A program made the position numbers and the translations under genes. A model generated the notes under the pieces. The model made no database searches and had not been told where the DNA came from. It saw only the letters and a program-made list of their open reading frames with translations. 64,000 nt of DNA from AC-32 sp963754265 (lineage in GTDB: Bacteria > Actinomycetota > Thermoleophilia > Gaiellales > Gaiellaceae), in the NCBI GenBank assembly GCA_963754265.1, contig CAVWFB010000016.1:310001-374000 (forward strand), written 5' to 3'. Each line of letters opens with the position of its first letter. The first letter of the stretch is position 1. Below, one piece after another: positions 47,738 through 56,514 of the stretch.

Positions 47738-50577
47738 GCCAGCGCCTCGAGGGCACCCACCTGGTGCAGCCGGTGCTCGCTCGCCTCGATCGGCTCGTAC
47801 GCCGCTCGCAGCAACTGCTCGGCCTCCTCGTCGCGACCCTGCGCCGCGCGCACGAGCCCGAGCGACATGGTCGTCGTCGAGAGCGAGGTGAGGTCATGCG
47901 GACCGACGGTCTCCCGGGCGGCGAGCGCGAAGCGCTCGGCTTCGTCGACGCGACCCTCGAGCAACAGGAGCTCGGCCAGGCCGCGCTGGCTCTCGCAGAG
48001 CGTCACCCGGTCCTCGAGCGGGGCGAGGATGCGGATCGACTCGCGGTAGAGCCGTTCGGACTTGGGCAGGTCGCCCTTGTGCCGCGCCGCCCACGCCGAG
48101 AAGTTCAGCGTGCGCCCGAGCGCCCACGCGGCCCCCGCCTCGGCGAGGTAGTCGCGGGCCGACGCGAGTGCGGCCTCGGCGTCATCGAGCTCCCGGCGAT
48201 AGAGATGGAGCTGGCCTGCGAAGCGAAGCGCCCGGCCGCGAGCCTCGGCGCTTCCGCTCTCCTCGGCGAGCAGAATCGCCTGCTCGATCAGCGGCTGCGC
48301 CCTGTCGAGCTCCAGACGGGCCAGGTAGACGCTCGCGAGCTCGTCGGCAGCCTCGCTCTCGAAGTCCTTCCGTCCGGCCTGGCGCGCCAGCGAGATCGCC
48401 TCTTGCATCACCCGCTCCTCCTTGGCCAGGTCGCCGCTCGTCCAGGCGATGGTGGCGCTCGCCCGTAGGGCTCGGAAGCGGCCGGTGAGATCTTCGGACT
48501 CCAGGACGTCGAGCGCCCGGTCGATCATCTCCTCGGCGGCCACGACGTCGGCGTCGCGCAGGACGACGGCCTCGGCGAGGGTCACGAGCGCACGGCCCTG
48601 TGTCCAGCGGTCGCCGGCGTCGATCGCGGCGGCCAGCACCTCCTCCATCTCGCGCGAGACCGCCGGCAGGTCGCTGAGCCGGTCCGCCGCGCGGGCGGCC
48701 AGGTAGCGGCGGCGGAGCGTCGGCTCGAGCTCGACCGCGCGTACGAGGAGCTGACGTGCGGAGCGGTTGGCCTCGCGGGCGAACGCGCGCAGGCCGGCCT
48801 CGGTCAGCGCCTCGGCTGCCTCCCGCTGGAGCTCCACCGGCGCGGAGCCGTCGAGCTCCGCGAGCAGCGCCGTTGCCCGGTCGAGGTGGAAGGCCCGGAT
48901 CTCGAGCAGCTCCTCGCCGGCCCGCTCCTTCAGCCACTCGGCGAAACGCGCGTGGTGCTCGGCCCGCGCCGACTTGGAGAGACCCGAGTACGCGACCTCC
49001 CGGATCAGGACGTGCTTGAACTTGAACGCCGTCTCGCCCCTGATGGAGCTTCGCGGCTCATCGAGCACGAACTCGCGCAACAGCAGGTCTTCCAGCTGCG
49101 AGTCGATCGATTCCAGCTCCGGCGAAAGGTGCAGGAGCGCGCTCTCCCAGAAGATTCGGCCGATCACCGCGGCGCGCTGCAAGAGCGCCTTCGCCTCTGG
49201 CGCGAGCCGGTCGATGCGCGCCGCGATCAGCGCCTGAAGGGTGTCCGGGATCCGGCCGATCTCGGCTGAGCCGTCCTCGTCGAGCATCCGCACCGTCTCC
49301 TCGAGGAAGAGCGGGTTGCCCTCGGTCTTCGCAAGCAACTGCTGTCGTTCCGCCTCGGTGAGCGTGCCGTCGGTCATCAGTGCATCCACGAGCTCCTCGC
49401 TCTCGATCGGACCGAGCGCTTCGAGCTCGATTGCGGTCGCGCGGACGCGGCCACCGCCCCAGCCGGGCCGGATGTCGAGCAGCTCCGGCCGCGCGAGCGA
49501 GATCAGGAGCAGCGGCGCCTCGCGCACCCACGTCGCCAGATGCTCGATCAGCTCCAGGAGCGGCTCCTCGGCCCAGTGGATGTCCTCGAAGATGAGCACG
49601 AGCGGCTGCTCCTGCCCGAGCCGCTGCGCCCACTCGCGCGCCGCCCAGGCGATCTCCTGCTGGCTCCGCTCGGCCTGAACCGCCTCCAGCACCCCGGAGG
49701 CGAGCCCGAGCAGATCGGCGACGGCCTCGTCCTCGCAGAAGTCGCGCAACTTCTCGATCGCGACGTCGAGCGGGTCGTCGTCGACGATCCCGGCCGCGCA
49801 CTTGACCATCTCGGCCAGCGGCCAGTAGGTGACGCCCTCGCCGTACGGAAGGCTGCGGCCCGCGAGAACGGTGGCGCCTTCGAGCCCCTCGCTGAACTCG
49901 TGCGCGAGCCGGCTCTTGCCGACCCCGGGCTCGCCGTAGATCGTGAAGAGGTGCGCGCGCTTGTCGCGCAGGGCGCGCTCGTAGGTGTTCACCAGGAGCT
50001 CGAGCTCGGAGTCGCGCCCGACGAGCGGTGCCTGCTGTGCATGCGGCCGCGAGCCGCTCCCGTTCGTACCGGTGGCTCGCCAGGCCCAGATCTGCCGGTC
50101 GAGGCCTTTCAGGTCGACGGGGCCGACGTCTTCGACCTCGACCCGCCCGAGAGTCAGGCGGTGCGCGGCCGGCCCGATCAAGAGCTGCCCGGGCTCGGCG
50201 GCCTGCTCGAGTCGCGCCGCCAGCGTGACTGCCTCACCGGTGGCGAAGGTCGACTCGCTGTCGTCCGCGACGACCTCCCCGGACTCGATCCCGGCCCGGG
50301 CCTCGAGCTCGAGCTCGTCGACCGCGTCCATGATCGCGAGCCCCGCGCGCACGGCGCGCTCGGCGTCGTCCTCGTGGGCTTGCGGGATGCCGAAGGCCGC
50401 CATGACCGCGTCACCGGCGAATTTCTCCACGATCCCGCCGTGGGTGACCACGCAGTGCGAGACGCGCTCGAAGAAGGTCTGGACACGGCGGCGCACGACC
50501 TCGGGATCGGCCCCCGTGACCAGGCCGGTCGAATCCACGAGGTCCACGAACAGGACCGTGGCGAGTTTGCGTTCCAT
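47635..50577 (-). CDS. adenylate/guanylate cyclase-AAA-TPR regulatory protein
   Basis: 980 aa. An N-terminal class III cyclase domain (1-165) has metal Asp12 (FVDLVDSTGL) and Asp56 (KFAGDAVMAAFG), with Lys52 present. The transition-state Asn is replaced: the motif reads VTLAARL (Thr118, Arg122 kept) instead of VNxAARL, so activity may be low. An AAA/STAND ATPase follows with Walker A GEPGVGKS (215-222) and LIFEDIHWAEE, then about 550 residues of TPR-like helices. Start ATG 50577, 6 nt after TACAAT. Confidence 0.9.
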   Translation of the reverse strand: MERKLATVLFVDLVDSTGLVTGADPEVVRRRVQTFFERVSHCVVTHGGIVEKFAGDAVMAAFGIPQAHEDDAERAVRAGLAIMDAVDELELEARAGIESGEVVADDSESTFATGEAVTLAARLEQAAEPGQLLIGPAAHRLTLGRVEVEDVGPVDLKGLDRQIWAWRATGTNGSGSRPHAQQAPLVGRDSELELLVNTYERALRDKRAHLFTIYGEPGVGKSRLAHEFSEGLEGATVLAGRSLPYGEGVTYWPLAEMVKCAAGIVDDDPLDVAIEKLRDFCEDEAVADLLGLASGVLEAVQAERSQQEIAWAAREWAQRLGQEQPLVLIFEDIHWAEEPLLELIEHLATWVREAPLLLISLARPELLDIRPGWGGGRVRATAIELEALGPIESEELVDALMTDGTLTEAERQQLLAKTEGNPLFLEETVRMLDEDGSAEIGRIPDTLQALIAARIDRLAPEAKALLQRAAVIGRIFWESALLHLSPELESIDSQLEDLLLREFVLDEPRSSIRGETAFKFKHVLIREVAYSGLSKSARAEHHARFAEWLKERAGEELLEIRAFHLDRATALLAELDGSAPVELQREAAEALTEAGLRAFAREANRSARQLLVRAVELEPTLRRRYLAARAADRLSDLPAVSREMEEVLAAAIDAGDRWTQGRALVTLAEAVVLRDADVVAAEEMIDRALDVLESEDLTGRFRALRASATIAWTSGDLAKEERVMQEAISLARQAGRKDFESEAADELASVYLARLELDRAQPLIEQAILLAEESGSAEARGRALRFAGQLHLYRRELDDAEAALASARDYLAEAGAAWALGRTLNFSAWAARHKGDLPKSERLYRESIRILAPLEDRVTLCESQRGLAELLLLEGRVDEAERFALAARETVGPHDLTSLSTTTMSLGLVRAAQGRDEEAEQLLRAAYEPIEASEHRLHQVGALEALAQFLRDRGREDEAAELDERRAALLDDAANAARIA

Positions 50578-50583
50578 GCCTTC

Positions 50584-50589
50584 ATTGTA
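50584..50589 (-). promoter_or_regulatory. -10 box of leaderless promoter (TACAAT)
   Basis: On the minus strand TACAAT is 6 nt before ATG 50577 of the cyclase-AAA-TPR gene; a second divergent promoter box lies at 50626-50631. Confidence 0.55.
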
Positions 50590-50625
50590 GAAACGACCGA
50601 AGGAGCCCGATCCTTCCGCCGCGAG

Positions 50626-50631
50626 TAGCAT
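50626..50631 (+). promoter_or_regulatory. -10 box of leaderless promoter (TAGCAT)
   Basis: TAGCAT ends 7 nt before the GTG of the phosphomannomutase gene and would drive the six-gene operon to 56309. Confidence 0.5.
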
Positions 50632-50638
50632 CCGGCGC

Positions 50639-51988
50639 GTGCTCGATCCCAAGGTTTTCAAGGCCTACGACGTGCGCGGGATCTACCCCTCCGAGCTCGA
50701 CGAGGATGGCGCATACGCGATCGGCCGCGCCTTCGTCGACGTGTTCGAGACGAAACGGATCGCGGTGGGACACGACATGCGCGTCACCTCGCCGTCGATG
50801 GCGGAGGCGGTGATCCGCGGCGCGTCCGAGGCAGGCGCCGACGTTCTCGAGCTCGGGCTCGTCGGGACCGAGATGGTCTACTTCGCGGTCGGCGAGCTCG
50901 GACTCGACGGCGGAGTCGCGGTCACGGCCTCGCACAACCCCAAGGAGTACACCGGCCTGAAGATCGTCCGCGGCGGCGCGCTTCCCGTCGGCGGCGAGTC
51001 GGGCTTGCTGGAGATCCGCGACCGGGCCATGGCTCTCTCGGACACGAGCCAGGGTCTGACCCCGGGACATGTCGAGCGCTACGACATTTGGGAGCAGTAC
51101 GTCGAGCGCGTGCTCTCGTTCGTCGACCTCGAAGCGATCAAACCGCTGAAGATCGTCATCGACGCGGCGAACGGCATGGCCGGCGTGATGCTCCCGCCGG
51201 TGCTGGAGCGGTTGCCCCAGGTCGAGGCGGTGCGCTGCTTCTTCGAGCCGGACGGCACCTTCCCCAACCACGCGCCGAATCCACTTCTCCCCGAGAACCG
51301 CGAGTTCATCGTCCGCAAGACGCTCGAGGAGGCGGCGGACTTCGGGGCGGCGTTCGACGGCGACGCCGACCGCTGCTTCTTCGTCGACGACTCCGGCGAG
51401 TTCGTCCCCGGCGATTTCGTGACCGCGCTCTTCTCAGAGCTCGTGCTGGAGAAGGAACCGGGCGCGAAGATCATCTACGACGTGCGCGCGAGCTGGGCGG
51501 TTCCGGAGACGATCGAGCGCGCGGGCGGGATCCCGCTCATGAACCGGGTCGGCCATGCCTACATCAAGCACCGCATGCGCGAAGAGGCTGCAACCTTCGG
51601 CGGCGAGGTCTCCGGCCACTACTACTTCCGTGACTTCTCACAGGCCGACTCGGGCGTCGTCCCCTTCCTGCTCATGCTCGAGCTCGTCTCGAAGCGGGGC
51701 CAGAAGCTCTCGGAGATCCTCCGACCCTTCAGAGAGACCTACTTCATCACCGGCGAGCTGAACACGCCCGTCCCGGACGTGGCCCTGAAGCTGCAGGAGT
51801 TGGAGGACCGCTTCGACCAGGAAGGCCGGATCAGCCACCTCGACGGCGTCTCCGTCGACGCCGAGGACTGGCACATGAACGTGCGGCCCTCGAACACCGA
51901 GCCGCTCCTGCGCCTCAACCTCGAGGCTCGGTCGAAAGAGCTGATGGAGTCGAAGCGCGACGAAGTCCTCGAGGTGATCCGCTCGTGA
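50639..51988 (+). CDS. phosphomannomutase/phosphoglucomutase
   Basis: 449 aa alpha-D-phosphohexomutase. It interconverts hexose-6- and hexose-1-phosphate to feed nucleotide-sugar synthesis. The phosphoserine Ser98 is in VTASHNPKEYTG, the metal loop is FDGDADRCFF, the sugar loop GGEVSGHYYF, and the phosphate-binding loop RPSNTEPLLRLN. GTG 50639 start. It heads an operon whose later genes point to cell-surface polymer or lipid chemistry; its stop overlaps the thioesterase start (GTGA). Confidence 0.94.
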   Translation: MLDPKVFKAYDVRGIYPSELDEDGAYAIGRAFVDVFETKRIAVGHDMRVTSPSMAEAVIRGASEAGADVLELGLVGTEMVYFAVGELGLDGGVAVTASHNPKEYTGLKIVRGGALPVGGESGLLEIRDRAMALSDTSQGLTPGHVERYDIWEQYVERVLSFVDLEAIKPLKIVIDAANGMAGVMLPPVLERLPQVEAVRCFFEPDGTFPNHAPNPLLPENREFIVRKTLEEAADFGAAFDGDADRCFFVDDSGEFVPGDFVTALFSELVLEKEPGAKIIYDVRASWAVPETIERAGGIPLMNRVGHAYIKHRMREEAATFGGEVSGHYYFRDFSQADSGVVPFLLMLELVSKRGQKLSEILRPFRETYFITGELNTPVPDVALKLQELEDRFDQEGRISHLDGVSVDAEDWHMNVRPSNTEPLLRLNLEARSKELMESKRDEVLEVIRS

Positions 51989-52443
51989 CGGTCGAGCTCG
52001 GGCACGTGACCGACCGCAAGCCGCCCTTCAAATACGCCTCGTTCACGCGCGTCGGCTTCTCCGACACCGACGCCCAGGGGATCGTCTACTACGGGCGTTA
52101 CCTGCCCTACTTCGACAGCGCGCGCGTCGAGTACCACCGGCACCTCGACCTGCTCGAAACACAGCCCGACGGCGAGAGCGAGTTCGTGATGCGCGCCAAC
52201 ACGATCGAGTACCTCGCGCCTGCACGCTTCGACGACCTGATCGAGGTCTTCGTCCGCACCGCTCGCATCGGTCGCACGAGCGTCACCTACGAATGCGCGG
52301 CCTACGACGAGGACGACGTGCTGATGGTGACCGCACAGCAGACGCTCGTCCTCGTGGACCTCGCCGAGCGCAAGGCCTGCCCCATCCCCAAGTCGTACCG
52401 CGAGACGATCGGCGCCTTCGAAGGAACGGACCTCGAGGCGTGA
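51985..52443 (+). CDS. acyl-CoA thioesterase, 4HBT hotdog family
   Basis: 152 aa single hotdog domain. The 4-hydroxybenzoyl-CoA thioesterase/YbgC motif is FSDTDAQGIVYYGRYLPYFDSARVEY, with the catalytic Asp in DTDAQG. It hydrolyses acyl-CoA thioesters in the cytoplasm; the acyl group is unknown. Overlaps both neighbours by 4 bp (GTGA at each end), so it is tightly coupled to the phosphomannomutase and GAF genes. Confidence 0.9.
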   Translation: MTVELGHVTDRKPPFKYASFTRVGFSDTDAQGIVYYGRYLPYFDSARVEYHRHLDLLETQPDGESEFVMRANTIEYLAPARFDDLIEVFVRTARIGRTSVTYECAAYDEDDVLMVTAQQTLVLVDLAERKACPIPKSYRETIGAFEGTDLEA

Positions 52444-52910
52444 GCCACAGCGGCGCCCTGGAGGCGATCGACCGGATCGTGAATCGCGGCGGCGAGGGGG
52501 ACGAGGTCCTGCGCGCGGTCGTCGAGGTGCTGCACGACCAGGTCGACGACTACTCCTGGGTCGGGATCTACCTCGTCGAGGGAGACGACCTCGTGCTCGG
52601 GCCGTGGAAGGGCCCCGAGGCAACCGAGCACGTGCGCATCCCGGTCGGCCAGGGCATCTGCGGCGCCGCTGCGGCCACCGGCCGGACCGAGGTCGTCGAC
52701 GACGTGAGCGCCGACCCGCGCTATCTCTCCTGCTTCCCCTCGACCCGGTCGGAGATCGTCGTCCCGATCGGCCACGAGGGGCGCGTGGTCGGCGAGATCG
52801 ACATCGACTCCGACCGCCCGGCGGCCTTCGGCGAGGACGACCGCGCTTTGCTCGAGCGCATTGCGCTGCTGATCTCGCCGTACTCCCTGGTAGTGCAGAA
52901 TCCCGACTGA
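52440..52910 (+). CDS. GAF-domain protein, free methionine-(R)-sulfoxide reductase-like
   Basis: 156 aa GAF domain with the fRMsr pattern: DDYSWVGIYLVEGDDLVLGPWKGP, VRIPVGQGICGAAAATG, then SEIVVPIGHEGRVVGEIDIDSD. fRMsr uses three cysteines; here Cys74 (in GICG) and Cys98 (YLSCFPSTRSE) match two of them, while the third position (usually CVRIP) is His. It may be a reductase with a changed resolving step or a redox sensor. GTG 52440 overlaps the thioesterase stop. Confidence 0.83.
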   Translation: MSHSGALEAIDRIVNRGGEGDEVLRAVVEVLHDQVDDYSWVGIYLVEGDDLVLGPWKGPEATEHVRIPVGQGICGAAAATGRTEVVDDVSADPRYLSCFPSTRSEIVVPIGHEGRVVGEIDIDSDRPAAFGEDDRALLERIALLISPYSLVVQNPD

Positions 52911-53062
52911 TGGCCACGTTGAACTATCTCGACCCCGGCTCCGGGAGCATGCTGCTCCAGATCATCCTCGGTGGGGTCGCAGCCATCGGGGTGACCGCGA
53001 AGATGGGCTGGCGGCGGCTGCTTCGCACCCTGCGGATTCGCAGGGATGACGACGACAGCTAG
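52910..53062 (+). CDS. YLDPGSGS-type small membrane protein
   Basis: 50 aa. It opens with MATLNYLDPGSGSMLLQIIL and continues into one membrane helix (LGGVAAIGVTAKMGWRRLL) and a basic/acidic tail (RIRRDDDDS). The YLDPGSGSxxxQ opening is a recurrent micro-protein signature that I know from neighbours of membrane AlkP-superfamily hydrolases; its function is not described as far as I know. ATG overlaps the GAF stop, and its 3' end overlaps the methyltransferase gene by 17 bp. Confidence 0.7.
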   Translation: MATLNYLDPGSGSMLLQIILGGVAAIGVTAKMGWRRLLRTLRIRRDDDDS

Positions 53063-54401
53063 CCGCATCCCCGACCCGGCATCCTTCCGCGACCCCGAAG
53101 CGCGCGTCGTCTACTCACCCGAGGGCGAGGTGCTGCGGGAGCTCTCGCCGCGGGCTCAACAGGACTGGGCGGCGCTCGAGAGCACGCGCTTCTTCCGCCG
53201 CGCGCTCGAGGATGGCCGCATCGTCGCCACGGAGGAGATCTCACCGGGGCTGTTGCGCCACGAGCGGGTGCCGTTCGTGTCCTACCCGTACGAGTGGCCG
53301 TTCGAAATGCTGCGGGAGGCGGCGCTCCTCCAACTCGGGCTGCTCGACGAGGCGCTGGCCGACGGTTTCATCCTGAAGGACGGCAGCCCCTACAACGTGC
53401 AGTGGCGCGGCTCGGAGCCGGTCTTCGTCGACGTGGGCTCCTTCGAGCGGCTGCGAGATGGTGAGCCCTGGGCCGGATATCGCCAGTTCTGCACGTTGTT
53501 CCTCTACCCGCTGCTGCTGCAGGCCTACCGCGGGATCGCACCGCAGCCGTGGCTCAGAGGCAGCCTCGAGGGAATCGAGCCTTCGCAGGCCCGGGCGCTG
53601 CTCCCGCGTTTTAGACGCGGGGTCCTCACGCACGTGATCCTGCACGACCGGCTGGAGGCGAAGCACGCCGACCGGGCCGGCGACGTTCGCGCCGAGCTGA
53701 AGGCGTCCGGCTTCCGCAAGGAGCTGATCCAGGCAAACGTCCGCCGGCTCCGGAAGCTCGTCGGGCGCCTCAGACCCCGCCGGGGACGCTCTACCTGGGC
53801 CGGGTACCGCGAGGCCGCGCCGTACAGCGACGAGGACGCCCAGCGCAAGGAGCGCTTCGTGCGCGAGGCCGGCCACTCGCGACTCGCGTGGGACCTCGGC
53901 GCCAACGACGGCCGCTTCGCCCGCGCCGTGGACGCAGACAACGTGATCGCCGTCGACGGCGACGAGCGGGTCGTCGGCGAGCTGTACACCGCGCTGCGCG
54001 GCGAGGGCTCTCGCACGATCCTGCCGCTCGTGGTCGACCTCGCCGACCCGTCACCGGGACGCGGCTGGCGCGGAGTGGAGCGGCGAAGGCTCGAAGAGCG
54101 AGGCCGGCCCGACCTCGTCCTCTGCCTCGCCCTCGTACACCACCTGGCCATCGGCCGAAACGTGCCGTTCGCAGAGCTCGTGCGCTGGCTACGCGGGCTC
54201 GACTCGCGGCTCGTGATCGAGTTCGCCGGGCGCGACGACCCAATGGTGCAGCGACTGCTCGCCGCCAAGCGGGCCGAGACGCACGAGGATTACGGTCGCG
54301 ACCAGTTCGAACGGGCGCTGCGTGAGGCCTTCGAGCTCGAGCGGCAAGAGGAGCTCTCGGCCGGGACACGCACGCTCTACCTCGCACGGCCTCGGGCCTG
54401 A
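53046..54401 (+). CDS. fused kinase-like / SAM methyltransferase (NoeA-like)
   Basis: 451 aa. The N-terminal half has a small-molecule-kinase-like segment: LKDGSPYNVQW (110-120), like a catalytic loop, then VFVDVGSFE (126-134), like the metal-binding DxG. The C-terminal half is a class I methyltransferase with motif I LAWDLGANDGRFAR (about 282-295), VIAVDGDERVV and LVLCLALVHHLAIG. The arrangement recalls nodulation-type NoeA proteins. Substrate unknown; position between the micro-membrane protein and a membrane hydrolase suggests a lipid-linked or surface glycan acceptor. Confidence 0.75.
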   Translation: MTTTASRIPDPASFRDPEARVVYSPEGEVLRELSPRAQQDWAALESTRFFRRALEDGRIVATEEISPGLLRHERVPFVSYPYEWPFEMLREAALLQLGLLDEALADGFILKDGSPYNVQWRGSEPVFVDVGSFERLRDGEPWAGYRQFCTLFLYPLLLQAYRGIAPQPWLRGSLEGIEPSQARALLPRFRRGVLTHVILHDRLEAKHADRAGDVRAELKASGFRKELIQANVRRLRKLVGRLRPRRGRSTWAGYREAAPYSDEDAQRKERFVREAGHSRLAWDLGANDGRFARAVDADNVIAVDGDERVVGELYTALRGEGSRTILPLVVDLADPSPGRGWRGVERRRLEERGRPDLVLCLALVHHLAIGRNVPFAELVRWLRGLDSRLVIEFAGRDDPMVQRLLAAKRAETHEDYGRDQFERALREAFELERQEELSAGTRTLYLARPRA

Positions 54402-54403
54402 CC

Positions 54404-56309
54404 ATGCGACTGCGGATCGCCGCGCTCCACCTGCTCGTCCTCTGGGCCTTCGCCGTGGCGCAGCCGCTGTTCGACCTGCTCGGCAAGAACGGCGAGTTCT
54501 TCGCCGCACGCGGCTCGACCCGCTGGGACGTGGTGCTGTTCGCGTTCGTGCTGCTGTTCGTTCCGCCGGCGATCCTGACGGGGATCGAGGCGCTCGTCCC
54601 GCAGCCGCCGAGGGCGGTCGTTCACGTGGTCTTCGTCGGGGCGCTCGTCGGGCTCTTCGTCCTCCAGGGGATTCGCGGCGTGGGCTGGGCCGGCTGGCTG
54701 CTCGTCGCGGTGGCCGCCGCGGTCGGCACAGCGGCCGCGCTCGCGTACCTGCGGCTCGCTGGAGCGCGACTCGTGCTCACCGTCCTCGCTCCGGCTCCCC
54801 TCCTCTTCCTCGCGCTCTTCCTGCTGAACTCCGACGCCTCTCGGCTGACGTTCACCGGCACCGACAACGCCCTCGCGGCCGGCGAGCGAGCGCAGGTGCC
54901 GGTGCTTCTGGTCGCCTTCGACGAGCTCCCGGTCAACTCGCTGCTCGACGCGCACGGCAGGATCGACGCCGCTCGCTTCCCCAACTTCGCCGCCCTCGCC
55001 GCAGGCTCGACCTGGTTCGCGAACACGAGCACCGTGGCCGAGGGGACGACGCACGCGGTTCCGGCGATCCTCACAGGGCGGTTCCCGCGTGCGGATGAGT
55101 TTCCCGTCTACACGGACCACCGCCAGAACCTCTTCACCCTCGTCGGCGGTGCGTCCGACCTGCACGTAGTCGACGACGAGACCCACCTCTGCCCGCCCAA
55201 GCTCTGCCCCGGCCTCGAAGGCTCGTTCAGCGGTCGAATGCGCGGCCTCGCCGAGGACACCGGCGTCGTCTACCTGCATCAGCTGCTTCCGGACGACCTG
55301 ACCGGCGGAATTCCTTCGATCGCAAACGGCTGGGACAACTTTCTCCGGGACGCAAGCTCGCACCGCGATCCCGGCAAGCTCGATCCGGCCTTCGTCGAGT
55401 CGCTTCGGCCAGGTCGGCGCGACTCGCTCTGGTACGTGCACTTCATGCTCCCCCACAGCCCCTGGGCGTACCTGCCCTCGGGCCGCCGCTACTCGATCCG
55501 GCAGGCGCCGGGCTGGGGGCCCGACGAGATCTGGAACGGGAACCAGGCCGCGGTCGACCAGTACTGGCAGCGGCACCTGCTCCAGCTCGGCTACGCCGAC
55601 CGCGTGCTCGGAAGGCTCGTCGCCCGACTCCGGCGGACCGGCCTCTACGACCGCGCGCTCGTCGTCGTGACCGCCGACCACGGCATCAGCTTCCGGGCGG
55701 GGCAGAAGCGGCGACCGCTGTCGGATGCCAACCTTCAGGACATCGCCTACGTGCCGCTGTTCGTCAAGCTTCCGCACCAGAAGCGCGGCCGGATCGAGGG
55801 TGCGCCGGCCCGGACGATCGACATCGTGCCGACGATCGCCGACGCAATCGGGGTGCGGATCCCGTGGCACGTCGACGGGCACTCGCTCCTCGGCCCCCGC
55901 CCGGCCGAGCGCCGGCGTCGTGCTCGTCAAGGACGGCGGCAAGCGTTTCGTCGTCCCCGCGCCCGAGCTCGAAGCACGACGCGAGCGAGCACTACGCCGC
56001 CAGCTGCGGCTGTTCGGCTCCGGCGAGCCGATCTCGAGCCTCTTCGCCGTCGGTCCAGGGCGCGAACGCGTGAATCACTCGATCGAGGGACGCCCGTTGC
56101 CGGCGCGGATCGACCCGATCGACCGCTCGAGCGACCCGGTGCAGGTGAGTGGGCTCGTACCGAAGAGCGCCCAGGACATCGCCGTCGTGGTCGGCAGGAC
56201 CATCGTCGCGGTCTCGCCGGCCGCCGACGGCCGCTTCTGGGCGCTCGTCCCGCGATCCCGCCTGGGAGCTGGAATCCCGAAGATCTATCGACTGGTGCCA
56301 GGAGCGTGA
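54404..56309 (+). pseudogene. membrane-anchored AlkP-superfamily hydrolase (sulfatase-like), frameshifted near the 3' end
   Basis: About five N-terminal membrane helices (5-140) precede an external hydrolase domain of the alkaline phosphatase superfamily: LLVAFDELP (Asp173), a Thr nucleophile candidate in VAEGTTHAVPAILTGRFPR (215-216), FMLPHSPWAYLPSG and VVVTADHGISF. The frame holds to about 55890, where SLLGPRPA shifts to SAGVVLVKDGGKRFVV in another frame; that runs to 56309. One extra base in the C-rich tract 55892-55915 explains it. Corrected length is about 634 aa. It probably transfers or removes phospho- or sulfo-groups on surface polymers. Confidence 0.8.
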
Positions 56310-56444
56310 GCGCGCCCGGCGCGGCCGCCACCGGCCGGGCGCGCCGGGTGCCCGCCCGCCGTCCTCGTAACGAACGGGCACCGCAGCTCTCTGGTGAAGC
56401 CCCTCTCCCCTTGCTCACGTTGTACTCAGGACCGCGAAAAGCGC

Positions 56445-56500
56445 CATCCCTCGTAGGAGGTACCCCGCTCGTTCGAGGGATGATCCCCCGAATGGGGGAT
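56445..56500. terminator. two consecutive hairpins between AlkP hydrolase and rel
   Basis: CATCCCTCG (56445-53) pairs with CGAGGGATG (56474-82); next, ATCCCCC (56483-89) pairs with GGGGGAT (56494-500), followed by TCCTTTCT. The second is a good terminator for the plus-strand operon; both could also stop rel transcription from the other side. The other bases of 56310-56514 show no gene. Confidence 0.6.
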
Positions 56501-56514
56501 TCCTTTCTGAGCCT

